Positions 8,942-16,863 of a stretch of DNA of 64,000 nucleotides are shown piece by piece (the first letter of the stretch is position 1; every line of letters starts with the position of its first letter). The notes beneath the pieces are model-generated. The model did not search any database. It saw only the letters and a list, made by a program, of their open reading frames with translations, and was not told the origin of the DNA. Source of the stretch: Metabacillus litoralis (GTDB taxonomy: Bacteria > Bacillota > Bacilli > Bacillales > Bacillaceae); the NCBI RefSeq assembly GCF_003667825.1, contig NZ_CP033043.1, positions 3,032,001 to 3,096,000 on the forward strand, in the 5' to 3' direction. Both the position numbers and the translations under genes were made by a program.

Positions 8942-9622
8942 ATGAATCATCCAGCAACTCGTGTTCTTCTTATTGAAGATGACCCGATGGTACAAGAAAT
9001 TAATAAACAATTTGTTGAACGTGTAGAAGGCTTTGTTGTTATTGGATGTGCATCCAATGGAAAAGAAGGAATTGAGCTTATAAAAAAAGACAAACCTGAT
9101 TTAGTTTTAGTAGACATTTATATGCCAAATCAAGATGGAGTAACAACAATTAAACAAATTCGCTCTGAAGGTCTTGATACAGATGTGATTGCCATTACGG
9201 CAGCAAGTGATGTCGAAACCGTTCGTTATTGCTTTCAGCTTGGTGCAAAAGACTATATTATGAAACCTTTTAAGTTTGAGCGAATAAAACAGGCGTTAAC
9301 GAATTATCGATCATATTTTTTAAAAGTGAATGAAAAAGAATCAATTACACAACAAGAATTAGATCGACTGCTGTTTCAAGAAAGTAAGCAAGATCCTACC
9401 GAGCTTCCAAAAGGACTTAATGTTGTGACTTTACAAAAAATCCTACACTTTTTAAAAGATAATCAGGAGCCTGTTTCAGCTGAAGAAGTGGCAGAAGGAA
9501 TTGGGATCGCAAGAGTAACAGCAAGACGCTATTTAGAATACATGGAGAAAACAGGTGTTGTTACGATTCATGTTGAATACGGTGGGATTGGTCGGCCAAT
9601 TAATCGCTATATGATAAAATGA
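8942..9622 (+). CDS. dctR: response regulator DctR (CitB/DcuR type)
   Basis: The 226-residue protein starts at the ATG at 8942, preceded by TTGGAGGAGTGCAA; an upstream in-frame ATG at 8861 lies inside dctS and has no ribosome site. The receiver domain (1-125) has the acidic pair in LLIEDDP, the phosphorylated D58 in VLVDIYMPN and the conserved Lys in KDYIMKPFK. The C-terminal winged HTH region (IGIARVTARRYLEYM) is the CitB/DcuR type. It most likely activates dctP when phosphorylated by DctS. Confidence 0.92.
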   Translation: MNHPATRVLLIEDDPMVQEINKQFVERVEGFVVIGCASNGKEGIELIKKDKPDLVLVDIYMPNQDGVTTIKQIRSEGLDTDVIAITAASDVETVRYCFQLGAKDYIMKPFKFERIKQALTNYRSYFLKVNEKESITQQELDRLLFQESKQDPTELPKGLNVVTLQKILHFLKDNQEPVSAEEVAEGIGIARVTARRYLEYMEKTGVVTIHVEYGGIGRPINRYMIK

Positions 9623-9643
9623 TAGGAAACGAACTTAAACATA

Positions 9644-9681
9644 AAAGCCTGTAGAGAATCAACCAATTCTCAACAGGCCTT
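9644..9681. terminator. bidirectional terminator
   Basis: AAAGCCTGTAGAGAAT pairs with ATTCTCAACAGGCCTT around a CAACCA loop, between the convergent dctR and PrmA-like genes. Confidence 0.85.
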
Positions 9682-9684
9682 ATT

Positions 9685-10575
9685 TCATGCTCTACTAAAA
9701 TGAATTGATACCCATTCATTTGTCTGAGCTTTTTCTTCTATAGCAAAACCACCTTTGGCAAATACGTCAATTAATTGATCAATATGCCATTCAACTAATC
9801 CTGAAATAAAGAAAGTGTTACTATTTTTTAATAGATCATGCTTTTCAATAATACTCATTGTTTCATTTGCCCCGATATTAATGATAATAAAATCATAATG
9901 ATCATTTATTTGATAATCTCCAGTGATAAGATCCGCCTGAACAACTTGAAGATCGTTTGTTAGGCTGTTTAATTCTGCGTTATGATGAAATTCACGTGCC
10001 ACATCCTCATAATCGACTGCCACAACTTTGTCAGCCCCTTTTAAAGATGCTGCAATCGCAAGCATACCAGACCCTGTACCTAGGTCAAGAACACTTTTCC
10101 CAGTAAGATCTTTATCCAGTATCATTCGTAAGCAGCCTTGAGTTGTTTCGTGTAGCCCAGTTCCAAACGCTGCCAAAGGATCAAATTTTAAGACATGTTT
10201 ATCTTCATACTGTTCTTTGGAGTTTGGATATTGAATAACCCAACCATTCTCTAAATCAATATCCTCAAATTCATAGGTTTGCTCCCAATTTGTTTCATCA
10301 TAGGTTTTATAATGGATGGCTTCTCTTGAAATAGAAAGCGTTGATTCAATTAGTGGATAATAAGATTCTGGTAGGCTTTCTACCTCCAGATCACTTGCAT
10401 AGATTTTTAAGTCTATATACTGATCTTCTTTTTCCTCATATCCATATCCGTTTTGAACCTTAATGATTTCAATTGGTGATTCATAATATAAATTGTAGAT
10501 GCCTGCTGCATTAAGCAAGTCCGTAACTTCCTCAACATTTTTATAAGGTATATTTATTGAAAATTCGTGTAACAT
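9685..10575 (-). CDS. PrmA-like SAM-dependent methyltransferase
   Basis: The 296-residue protein has the two-domain layout of ribosomal protein L11 methyltransferase: an N-terminal substrate-recognition half (1-120) and a Rossmann methyltransferase half. Motif I is SVLDLGTGSGMLAIAA, preceded by FDPLAAFGTGLHETTQ, the PrmA signature in altered form (usual DPGMAFGTGTHPTT). An IIINIGAN motif stands where PrmA has the catalytic-loop NILA. The housekeeping PrmA gene normally sits beside dnaJ and not here, so this is probably a divergent paralogue with a different substrate. The assignment to the family is firm; the substrate is unknown. Confidence 0.75.
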   Translation of the reverse strand: MLHEFSINIPYKNVEEVTDLLNAAGIYNLYYESPIEIIKVQNGYGYEEKEDQYIDLKIYASDLEVESLPESYYPLIESTLSISREAIHYKTYDETNWEQTYEFEDIDLENGWVIQYPNSKEQYEDKHVLKFDPLAAFGTGLHETTQGCLRMILDKDLTGKSVLDLGTGSGMLAIAASLKGADKVVAVDYEDVAREFHHNAELNSLTNDLQVVQADLITGDYQINDHYDFIIINIGANETMSIIEKHDLLKNSNTFFISGLVEWHIDQLIDVFAKGGFAIEEKAQTNEWVSIHFSRA

Positions 10576-10660
10576 GATTGATTCCTCTCTTTATATGTAA
10601 TACGCTCAAAACGTCCATTCACAGTTTAATATAGATCGTATTAAGATAGCAAATTGTTTG

Positions 10661-10817
10661 AACAAAAGCGCAAGCGCCTCGTTCAGCCCCGACAAGCATA
10701 AGGCGCAAATGAATAAAAGACGTTCTTTGTCTTTAATTTATTTGTGGCTTATGACCTCGAGGGGCTAGGCATCTGACTTTTTTAGCAAAAAGTCAGACTG
10801 TTGGAGCTGGATGTCGA
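10661..10817. repeat. structured intergenic repeat (Bacillus-type dispersed element)
   Basis: The 323-bp gap between the methyltransferase and epimerase genes holds no gene. It contains a GC-richer block starting CAAAAGCGCAAGCGCC. A long imperfect hairpin runs from AGCCCC at 10685 to GGGGCT at 10766, with about 38-bp arms that include AAGCATAAG and its counterpart CTTATG. A second perfect hairpin with 11-bp arms (TCTGACTTTTT) lies at 10772-10797. Elements of this sequence type are scattered between genes in many Bacillus genomes. Function is not known. Confidence 0.6.
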
Positions 10818-10860
10818 AGCATTATCCATAATTAATGAAATTATCATTTCTTGAACACCC

Positions 10861-10890
10861 AAAAAAAGAACCTAGCATTGTACTAGGTCC
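10861..10890 (-). terminator. terminator of the epimerase operon
   Basis: The minus strand has a GGACCTAG/CTAGGTTC stem followed by seven T, just after the stop codon of the gene ending at 10899. Confidence 0.75.
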
Positions 10891-10898
10891 TACATTAA

Positions 10899-11750
10899 CT
10901 ATTCTTCACTCTTCACATAGTCACGCCATTTATGCTGTGGCTGCCAATTTAATAGCTTCTTAGCTTTTTCATTAGAAAATAATGTTTCATAGCCTTCTAA
11001 TGATTTACGAATTTCAACACCCGGATAAATGGTATCCATAAGCTTTTGACTTTCAATGTTCATGCTTGTTTCATCCGCAGCGATATTTAACGCAACTGAG
11101 CCTAAGCCATCTGCTTCTACAGCCAAGCGATAGGCAACTGCTGCATCTCTTGCATCAATATAGCTCCACATAATCACTTTTCTTTGTTCTGGATCATTGA
11201 TAAAACTAGGGAAGTTCTCGTACATATGTGGAGCAATGATGTTCCCTAATCTCATTGATACAACCTGTATACCAGTCCGCCTGTGAATCATATCGGCTGT
11301 TTGTTCATTCACAATTTTTGATAACCCATAACTATCTTCAGGTAATTGTGGATGATTTTCATCAAGTGGCGCATATTGCGGTAGCAGCTCTTTTAATGGG
11401 AAAACTAATCCATATGATGATTCACTAGATGAAATCACTGCTTTTTTAATTCCTAGAGTTCCAGCAGCTTCTAATATATTATAGGTCGACATCACATTGT
11501 TTTGGAATGTCACTTCATTTGGATGAGAATAGGCAACTGGAATTGCTGCTAAATGAACAACAGCATCCGCACCGGCCAATACTCCATAAACTTCACCTAA
11601 GTTTTGCAAATCTGTTATCACTGTTTTACAAATTGGATTCTCGGGGTGTTTAATATCTGCATTTACAACTTCATATCCATGATCAAGAAATTCTTTTATA
11701 ACAGAATATCCAAGAAGGCCGCTCCCTCCTGTTACAACAACTTTCTTCAT
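10899..11750 (-). CDS. NAD(P)-dependent epimerase/dehydratase (extended SDR)
   Basis: The start is taken at the ATG at 11750, 9 bp after AAGGTG; a GTG four codons earlier lies inside that ribosome site. The 283-residue product begins with the Rossmann nucleotide motif VTGGSGLLG, followed by the SDR active-site elements SSSESSYG and YGLSK (Tyr-x-x-x-Lys). It belongs to the extended SDR family of nucleotide-sugar epimerases/dehydratases, but no sugar cluster is next to it. Its stop is followed by a terminator, and it is 13 bp after the aldo/keto reductase gene, so the two form an operon. Confidence 0.85.
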   Translation of the reverse strand: MKKVVVTGGSGLLGYSVIKEFLDHGYEVVNADIKHPENPICKTVITDLQNLGEVYGVLAGADAVVHLAAIPVAYSHPNEVTFQNNVMSTYNILEAAGTLGIKKAVISSSESSYGLVFPLKELLPQYAPLDENHPQLPEDSYGLSKIVNEQTADMIHRRTGIQVVSMRLGNIIAPHMYENFPSFINDPEQRKVIMWSYIDARDAAVAYRLAVEADGLGSVALNIAADETSMNIESQKLMDTIYPGVEIRKSLEGYETLFSNEKAKKLLNWQPQHKWRDYVKSEE

Positions 11751-11763
11751 AAAGTCACACACC

Positions 11764-12711
11764 TTATTTTAAAATGTCTTCAATTTTCGCAATCACATCA
11801 GCTGTTAATGTAACATCAGATCCTTTTGCATTTTCAATAATTTGCTCTGGCTTAGTTGCACCAACTAGTGTACTCGCAATATTAGGTAAACGTAAAATCC
11901 ATGCAATCGCTAATTGAGATAAACTAATATCTAGCTCTTTAGCTATATTTCCTAGTTGTTCAACCTTAGTAAGAGTTTCATCATTTAAAAATTGATCCAT
12001 AAACATGTTCGAATTAGGATCTGTTGCACGACTTCCTTTTGGAGCTCGATTATTTAAACTATATTTACCAGTTAAAACACCTTGTGCTAATGGCGAAAAT
12101 ACGATTTGACCAATTCCATGCTGTTCACTAACCGGGATCACTTCTTTTTCTATGTAACGGTGAAACATGTTATAGTTCGGTTGATTTACCACAATGCGAT
12201 CTAATAAATATTTTTCGGCTGTCCCTACCGCTTCTTGAATTTGTTGAGCTGTCCATTCGCTTACACCTGCATATAAAATTTTTCCTTGGCGAACTAAATC
12301 ATCAATGGTTCTTAATGTTTCATCAACAGGTGTTTCTGGATCATAACGGTGACAATAATAAATATCCACATAATCAGTATTTAATCGTTTCAAGCTAGCA
12401 TGAAGCTGTTCAAATACATGCTTTCTAGAAAGTCCACGGTCATTAGGTCCTTCCCCCATTGGCCAAAACACTTTGGTTGCTAGCACATATGAATCACGAC
12501 TGTACCCACCAAGTGCTTCTCCGACAACTTTTTCAGATTCCCCTGTTGCATATACATTTGCTGTATCGAATGAATTAATCCCTAGATCGTATGCTGTTTC
12601 AATGGTTTTAACAGCTTTATCTTTTTCAGTTGAAGCACCATATGTAAGCCAGCTTCCTAAGCTTACTTCACTCACCTTTAATCCTGATCTGCCTAAGCGT
12701 CTATATTTCAT
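11764..12711 (-). CDS. aldo/keto reductase (Kv-beta-like subfamily)
   Basis: The ATG at 12711 follows AAAGGAG; an in-frame start further upstream has no ribosome site. The 315-residue protein starts MKYRRLGRSGLKVSEVSLGS, as in the AKR6/Kv-beta-like group. It has the catalytic set Asp (FDTANVYATGESE), Tyr in that motif, Lys (LATKVFWPMG) and His (YYCHRYDP), plus the NADPH-binding end region (LVGATKPEQIIENA). It probably reduces aldehydes or ketones. It is divergent from an HxlR regulator, a pairing common for redox or carbonyl stress genes. A near-cre sequence lies upstream. Confidence 0.88.
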   Translation of the reverse strand: MKYRRLGRSGLKVSEVSLGSWLTYGASTEKDKAVKTIETAYDLGINSFDTANVYATGESEKVVGEALGGYSRDSYVLATKVFWPMGEGPNDRGLSRKHVFEQLHASLKRLNTDYVDIYYCHRYDPETPVDETLRTIDDLVRQGKILYAGVSEWTAQQIQEAVGTAEKYLLDRIVVNQPNYNMFHRYIEKEVIPVSEQHGIGQIVFSPLAQGVLTGKYSLNNRAPKGSRATDPNSNMFMDQFLNDETLTKVEQLGNIAKELDISLSQLAIAWILRLPNIASTLVGATKPEQIIENAKGSDVTLTADVIAKIEDILK

Positions 12712-12752
12712 TTCAACATCTCCTTTAACAAAATGAATGAACATGTTATTTG

Positions 12753-12766
12753 TGGTATCGTTTACA
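12753..12766 (-). promoter_or_regulatory. cre-like sequence upstream of the aldo/keto reductase
   Basis: The minus strand reads TGTAAACGATACCA, matching the CcpA consensus TGWAANCGNTNWCA at all fixed positions but one. It lies 42 bp upstream of the start codon. Confidence 0.35.
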
Positions 12767-12840
12767 TTTGTAAATTATATATAGTTGCAAAATGGTATAC
12801 AAGTACTGAAATATTCTTGATATAATTAAAAACAAGTTAT

Positions 12841-12861
12841 CTACTATACTTTTTATAGTAG
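12841..12861. promoter_or_regulatory. palindromic operator candidate for the HxlR regulator
   Basis: A perfect inverted repeat CTACTATA-N5-TATAGTAG lies 16 bp before the hxlR-type start codon and downstream of a perfect -10 (TATAAT, 12821-12826). HxlR/YodB proteins bind such TACT/AGTA palindromes, so autorepression and control of the divergent reductase are plausible. Confidence 0.45.
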
Positions 12862-12877
12862 CTATAAGGGGGATACT

Positions 12878-13195
12878 ATGGAGAAAGTAAACGAGTTACA
12901 TATTGAATGTTCCATTGAAAAAGCACTAAATATTATAGGTGGAAAATGGTCATTTCTTGTTATTAAACAACTCTTTGATGGAACAAGAAGATTCGGTGAA
13001 CTACAGCGCGCAATCCCGAATATAAGTCCAAAAGCACTAACAGATACACTACGTCATTTAGAAACCCATGAAGTACTAACTCGTGAAACCTTTGCAACTG
13101 TACCTGTGACAGTTCAATATACTTTAACAGAAAAAGGTCATGCTCTAAATAGTATGTTAAAAGAAATGAAAAAATGGGGAGCACAGTGGGGATAA
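12878..13195 (+). CDS. HxlR family transcriptional regulator
   Basis: The 105-residue winged-helix protein contains the family core IIGGKWSFLVIKQLFDGTRRFGELQRAIP and ISPKALTDTLRHLE. A single cysteine (C11) stands just before the first helix, at the position where thiol-based HxlR/YodB regulators sense quinones or reactive carbonyls. It is divergent from the aldo/keto reductase operon and has a palindrome near its start. The redox-sensing role is inferred from C11 and the neighbouring reductases. SD is AAGGGGG. Confidence 0.88.
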   Translation: MEKVNELHIECSIEKALNIIGGKWSFLVIKQLFDGTRRFGELQRAIPNISPKALTDTLRHLETHEVLTRETFATVPVTVQYTLTEKGHALNSMLKEMKKWGAQWG

Positions 13196-13227
13196 CTGAG
13201 CTTTCATAACAATAAGGATTATTAAGC

Positions 13228-13255
13228 AAAGTGAACTTCAATTTGAGTTCACTTT
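13228..13255 (+). terminator. terminator of the HxlR gene
   Basis: AAAGTGAAC pairs with GTTCACTTT, followed by a long T-rich tract on the plus strand. Confidence 0.8.
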
Positions 13256-13267
13256 TTTCTTTTTTTA

Positions 13268-13283
13268 AGTGAGATTTATCACA
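13268..13283 (+). promoter_or_regulatory. Fnr-like box upstream of the ba3 oxidase operon
   Basis: AGTGA-N6-TCACA matches the Fnr/Crp consensus TGTGA-N6-TCACA at nine of ten fixed positions. It is centred about 70 bp before the first start codon of the oxidase operon, which fits class II activation. An fnr gene lies 2.6 kb downstream. Confidence 0.55.
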
Positions 13284-13342
13284 TCAATTATATTTGGAAT
13301 CCCTTAACCTTACCTTAAGAAGAGCAAAACGTAAGGGGGATT

Positions 13343-13468
13343 ATGATGAGCAAAAAAATAAAGCACGAAGATCATGAACTTAAAGGTACTTTAATTAGTG
13401 TTTTTGCCATTGGTATTTTCATTATAGTCATGTGGTTTGGTGTTTATTTCTTTTATTTATCACGATAG
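13343..13468 (+). CDS. cytochrome c oxidase subunit IIa (ba3 type)
   Basis: A 41-codon reading frame starts MMSKKIKHEDHELKGTLIS and contains one hydrophobic helix (VFAIGIFIIVMWFGVYFFYL). The HEDHELKGT-plus-helix pattern is that of the small subunit 2A of ba3-type oxidases, which supplies the helix missing from the single-helix subunit II. The ribosome site AAGGGGG favours the second ATG (13346), giving 40 residues. It is the first gene of the oxidase operon, 15 bp before subunit II. Confidence 0.8.
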   Translation: MMSKKIKHEDHELKGTLISVFAIGIFIIVMWFGVYFFYLSR

Positions 13469-13483
13469 TTAGGGGGGTTTTCA

Positions 13484-13954
13484 ATGCATTTTCATAAATT
13501 TGAAAAAATCTGGTTAGGATTCGGTATTATTTCTTTAGTTGTATTTCTAAGTATTATTGGTGTAACAGCGTTTGCTTTCAATCATCATCCTTCAGGGGGC
13601 ATGGATACAATTGATCCTGATAAAGTAGAGCAAACAGCTCCTTTTGACAACCCTGGTGTTCATCAAATTGATGACAACACATATGAAGTTATTATTGTTG
13701 CCAAAGCATTTGGGTACGATCCAGCGGAAATAAAAGTACCAGTTGGAAAAAAAGTAGTTTTTAAGGTAGCTAGTACTGATGTTACTCATAGCTTCTCGAT
13801 TGCAAAAACAAATGTAAACATGATGGTTGTGCCTGGTCAAATTAATACAAAGGAATATACGTTTGATAAGGCTGGACAGTATTTAGTGATTTGTAACGAG
13901 TACTGTGGCACAGGACATCATTTTATGAAAACAACAATTGAGGTGGTTGAGTAA
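13484..13954 (+). CDS. cbaB: cytochrome c oxidase subunit II, ba3 type
   Basis: The 156-residue protein has one N-terminal membrane helix (9-32) and an extracytoplasmic cupredoxin domain that binds the binuclear CuA centre. The ligands are visible: H102 in DVTHSF and the cluster CNEYCGTGHHFM (C137, E139, C141, H145, M148). A single membrane helix and short length are typical of ba3-type (CbaB) subunit II and differ from the two-helix CtaC. It takes electrons from cytochrome c and passes them to subunit I. Its stop overlaps the next start by 1 bp. Confidence 0.93.
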   Translation: MHFHKFEKIWLGFGIISLVVFLSIIGVTAFAFNHHPSGGMDTIDPDKVEQTAPFDNPGVHQIDDNTYEVIIVAKAFGYDPAEIKVPVGKKVVFKVASTDVTHSFSIAKTNVNMMVVPGQINTKEYTFDKAGQYLVICNEYCGTGHHFMKTTIEVVE

Positions 13955-15609
13955 TGAAACAGATCAGTTTAGGCGATAGAAAGCTCGCTATTACAAATAT
14001 TGTTGTCGCTTATATTGCTTTTTTAATAGGAACATTTTGTGGTTTAATGCAGGTGTTTATTAGAAATGATGCACTTACACTTCCACCATGGCTTGACTAT
14101 TATCAAATATTAACAGCACATGGCGTTTTATTAGCACTTATTTTTACAACCTATTTTATCTTTGCTTTTCTTATTTCTGGAATGAGCTATTCCCTTGGTG
14201 CTTTTGGACCAAAAGTCCGTTCATTTTCATGGCTTGGTTTTATTGTAACAACAGCAGGAACCATTCTTGCGACAGTGGAGATCATTGCTGGCAGAGCTTC
14301 TGTTCTTTACACATTTTACGCACCACTTCAAGCAAGTGGATGGTATTATGTAGGTTTGGCCCTATTCGTAGTAGGAACCTGGATATACAGCTTTGCCCTT
14401 ATTGGTCATTATGTAAAATGGAAAAAAGAACATAAAAAGAAACTAAGCCCTTTGTTTGCCTATATGACGATATCTACTCTTATTCTTTGGATCATTGCTT
14501 GCCTAGGTGTAGTAGCAACTGTATTATTTCAATTTATTCCTTGGGCGTTCGGTTGGGTTGATACTATTAATGTTGAATTAAGCCGATCACTTTTCTGGTA
14601 TTTCGGGCACCCGCTCGTATACTTCTGGTTGTTACCTGCTTATATGGCATGGTATGTAGTTGTTCCAAAAATTATTGGCGGAAAGGTTTTTAGTGATTCA
14701 CTTGCTCGTTTGTCATTCGTGTTATTTATTTTATTTTCTATACCTGTTGGCTTTCACCATCAGCTTACAGAACCAGGTATCTCAAGCTTTTGGAAGTTTT
14801 TACAGACAGTTTTAACATTTATGGTCATTATCCCTTCATTAATGACCGCCTTCTCTATGTTTGGAACATTCGAAAGAACAGGAAGATTAAAAGGAGCTTC
14901 AGGATTATTTGGTTGGTTATTTAAACTTCCTTGGAAAGATATTCGATTTACATCTTTATTCATTGCTATGTTCTTCTTTATCCCGGGTGGTGCTGGTGGA
15001 ATAATCAATGCAAGTTTCCAGCTGAACGAGGTTGTTCATAATACACTATGGGTTGTCGGACATTTTCACATTACCGTTGGAACACCTGTTGCTATGACAT
15101 TTATGGGGCTAACTTTTTGGTTAATACCTTACTTAACAGGTAGAAAACTAACAAAGTCAATTCAAAAACTAGCTTTCATTCAGATTATTACTTGGTCAAT
15201 CGGTATGCTGCTCATGAGTACCTCACAGCATATTTTAGGTTTACTAGGGGCACCGAGACGTACAGCTTTTGCAGGCTATATGGATGATCCGTCTGCTTTA
15301 GAGTGGTTCAATGGACTATTATCTAACCATGTAACAATGGCCATTGGTGGAACGATCCTCTTTTTATCTGCTATGATCTTAATCTATATTGTGTTTCAAA
15401 CATTGTTCTTTGCGCCTAAAGCAACCGAGAATGAACGTGTTGAATTTCCTATGGCAGAGAGCGACCTTGAACAAACTCCTAAATATTTGGAGAATTGGTG
15501 GATTTGGATCGGTATTGCCTTCGCTTTAATTGCATTTGCTTATACCATTCCTTTAGCTGAGATGATCCACCATGCACCACCTGGCTCCTCAGGATTTAAA
15601 ACGTGGTAG
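13954..15609 (+). CDS. cbaA: cytochrome c oxidase subunit I, b(o/a)3 type
   Basis: The 551-residue haem-copper oxidase core subunit has about 13 membrane helices. It contains the low-spin haem ligand region (ILTAHGVLLALIF), the CuB ligand helix GHPLVYFWLLPAY with the cross-linked His-Tyr pair, the two CuB histidines in FHHQLTEPG, and the VVGHFHITVG haem ligands. These place it in the ba3/B-type family, a high-affinity proton-pumping terminal oxidase. With subunits II and IIa it would reduce O2 at low oxygen, consistent with the Fnr-like box upstream. Confidence 0.95.
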   Translation: MKQISLGDRKLAITNIVVAYIAFLIGTFCGLMQVFIRNDALTLPPWLDYYQILTAHGVLLALIFTTYFIFAFLISGMSYSLGAFGPKVRSFSWLGFIVTTAGTILATVEIIAGRASVLYTFYAPLQASGWYYVGLALFVVGTWIYSFALIGHYVKWKKEHKKKLSPLFAYMTISTLILWIIACLGVVATVLFQFIPWAFGWVDTINVELSRSLFWYFGHPLVYFWLLPAYMAWYVVVPKIIGGKVFSDSLARLSFVLFILFSIPVGFHHQLTEPGISSFWKFLQTVLTFMVIIPSLMTAFSMFGTFERTGRLKGASGLFGWLFKLPWKDIRFTSLFIAMFFFIPGGAGGIINASFQLNEVVHNTLWVVGHFHITVGTPVAMTFMGLTFWLIPYLTGRKLTKSIQKLAFIQIITWSIGMLLMSTSQHILGLLGAPRRTAFAGYMDDPSALEWFNGLLSNHVTMAIGGTILFLSAMILIYIVFQTLFFAPKATENERVEFPMAESDLEQTPKYLENWWIWIGIAFALIAFAYTIPLAEMIHHAPPGSSGFKTW

Positions 15610-15621
15610 GAGGTTGATACT

Positions 15622-15711
15622 ATGTTTACAGTTACCTTTTCAATGCTTATTGTAACAACGATCTTAACGGCTCTTTTAGTAGATTTTACAACAAAAGAAG
15701 AAAATGAATAA
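15622..15711 (+). CDS. 29-residue single-helix protein, last ORF of the oxidase operon
   Basis: A start codon behind AGGAGG opens a 29-codon frame encoding one hydrophobic helix (MFTVTFSMLIVTTILTALLV) and a charged tail (TTKEENE). It lies 12 bp after subunit I and just before the terminator. It may be an additional small subunit or assembly peptide of the oxidase. It is too short for family recognition; the ribosome site and location are the evidence. Confidence 0.5.
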   Translation: MFTVTFSMLIVTTILTALLVDFTTKEENE

Positions 15712-15713
15712 TG

Positions 15714-15748
15714 AAAAGGACTCTCCTAAACTATTTGAGAGTCCTTTT
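15714..15748 (+). terminator. terminator of the oxidase operon
   Basis: AAAAGGACTCTC pairs perfectly with GAGAGTCCTTTT, directly after the last small ORF. Confidence 0.85.
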
Positions 15749-15828
15749 CTATTGTAAGAGAAAAAATGATATATTATTAAGGATGTTTTAACATAATTTG
15801 TTGTTTATAATGTGTTAAACACAAAACA

Positions 15829-15973
15829 GGATCGTTCCATTGCGCTCCAGACACTCGCTTTCCGCGGGGAGGAAGCTGAGTTTCCTCGCCTTCGCCTGCG
15901 GGGTCTCAGCCTTTCCTCTACCTCCCGCAGGAGTCGAGTGTCTTCCGCTCCATTCCACTATCGTTTTTATAGT
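15829..15973. repeat. GC-rich imperfect palindromic repeat (Bacillus-type dispersed element)
   Basis: The gene-free stretch 15749-16049 is AT-rich except for this block of about 145 bp. It begins GGATCGTTCCATTGCGCT, contains GACACTCGCTTTCCGCGGGG, and ends with CGAGTGTC and CATTCCACTATCG, so its outer parts are complementary. It is markedly GC-richer than its surroundings. Very similar elements recur between genes in Bacillus genomes. Stop-free frames through it are a by-product of base composition. Confidence 0.7.
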
Positions 15974-16049
15974 ATGACTCAAGTACAATATTGGAGAAAA
16001 CAACCATTCCTAATCTTGTTATCTAGCAACATAGTAATTATTAAAAGTA

Positions 16050-16080
16050 AAAAACAAAAGCAACATTAGCTTTTGTTTTT
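16050..16080 (-). terminator. terminator of fnr
   Basis: AAAAACAAAAGC pairs perfectly with GCTTTTGTTTTT around a 7-nt loop at the end of fnr. Confidence 0.8.
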
Positions 16081-16799
16081 TATAAGCGGCATATCTGTAA
16101 AGGACAATCCTCACAGCGGCAAATGTTCTTAAGACCATTTAAATCAAAAACCGTGATATAGCCCTTATCATAATCTATTAATCCATCTTTTTTCAGTTGA
16201 CTTAGCATACGTGTCACTGTTTCTCTAGGTGTACCTATTAAACATGACATTTCATCATGGGTGAATTTTTTTGTAATTTCCCATTTATCACCCTGCTGTT
16301 TGCCATATGTGTTTGTTATTCGAATGATTACTGAAGCCATAGCCCCGTTTTTACCAAAAAACATTAAATCACGTAGCTTTGTTTGTGTTAGCTGTTGAGA
16401 ATGACTAACCCATTTTGTAAATTCAATTGAAAAATCACGGTGTTCCCAAAGAAGCCGTTCAACATCCTGCAGATTAATCATACCTACAACAGAATCTTCT
16501 AATGCTTTTGCGTTCTCTCTTGCTTTATTTTTAGCATTTGGAGGATAATCACCAAAAAGATCATCCTCTTCAAAATAATTTAATGTCAGAATTTTTCCAT
16601 CTTCTGTTGCTTTATATAAATTAATTGTTCCCTCTACTACAAAATAGAGAGCATTCACAGGATCTCCCTCAAAAAAGATGTGGTCTCCACTTTTAAACGT
16701 CATCATCTTCATGTTCTTTTTTACTAAATTTAAACTGTTACTTGAAAAGAAAGTTGTATTTTTGATATCTTCATTTCTCTTTTTTACACATGTTGTCAT
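16080..16799 (-). CDS. fnr: anaerobic regulator Fnr (Crp/Fnr family, Bacillus type)
   Basis: The product has a cyclic-nucleotide-type sensor barrel (SGDHIFFEGDPVNALYFVVEGTINLY in part), a long dimer helix, and a Crp-type HTH (FTHDEMSCLIGTPRETVTRMLSQLKK). The C-terminus carries ICRCEDCPLQIC, the cysteine cluster that ligates the oxygen-labile [4Fe-4S] centre in Bacillus Fnr; E. coli Fnr has its cysteines at the N-terminus. Of three consecutive ATG codons the last (16799) has the best distance from AGGGG. It follows the NarL-type signalling operon and lies near two operons with Fnr-like boxes. Confidence 0.9.
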   Translation of the reverse strand: MTTCVKKRNEDIKNTTFFSSNSLNLVKKNMKMMTFKSGDHIFFEGDPVNALYFVVEGTINLYKATEDGKILTLNYFEEDDLFGDYPPNAKNKARENAKALEDSVVGMINLQDVERLLWEHRDFSIEFTKWVSHSQQLTQTKLRDLMFFGKNGAMASVIIRITNTYGKQQGDKWEITKKFTHDEMSCLIGTPRETVTRMLSQLKKDGLIDYDKGYITVFDLNGLKNICRCEDCPLQICRL

Positions 16800-16863
16800 C
16801 ATCATCGCCCCTGCATCGTTTCTTATACCCTTATTGTAAAGCAATGATGTAGAGAAAGTTATC

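Noticed and set aside
15812..16069. Stop-free frames on both strands across the GC-rich repeat
   Set aside because: They follow the base composition of the palindromic repeat and have no ribosome sites.
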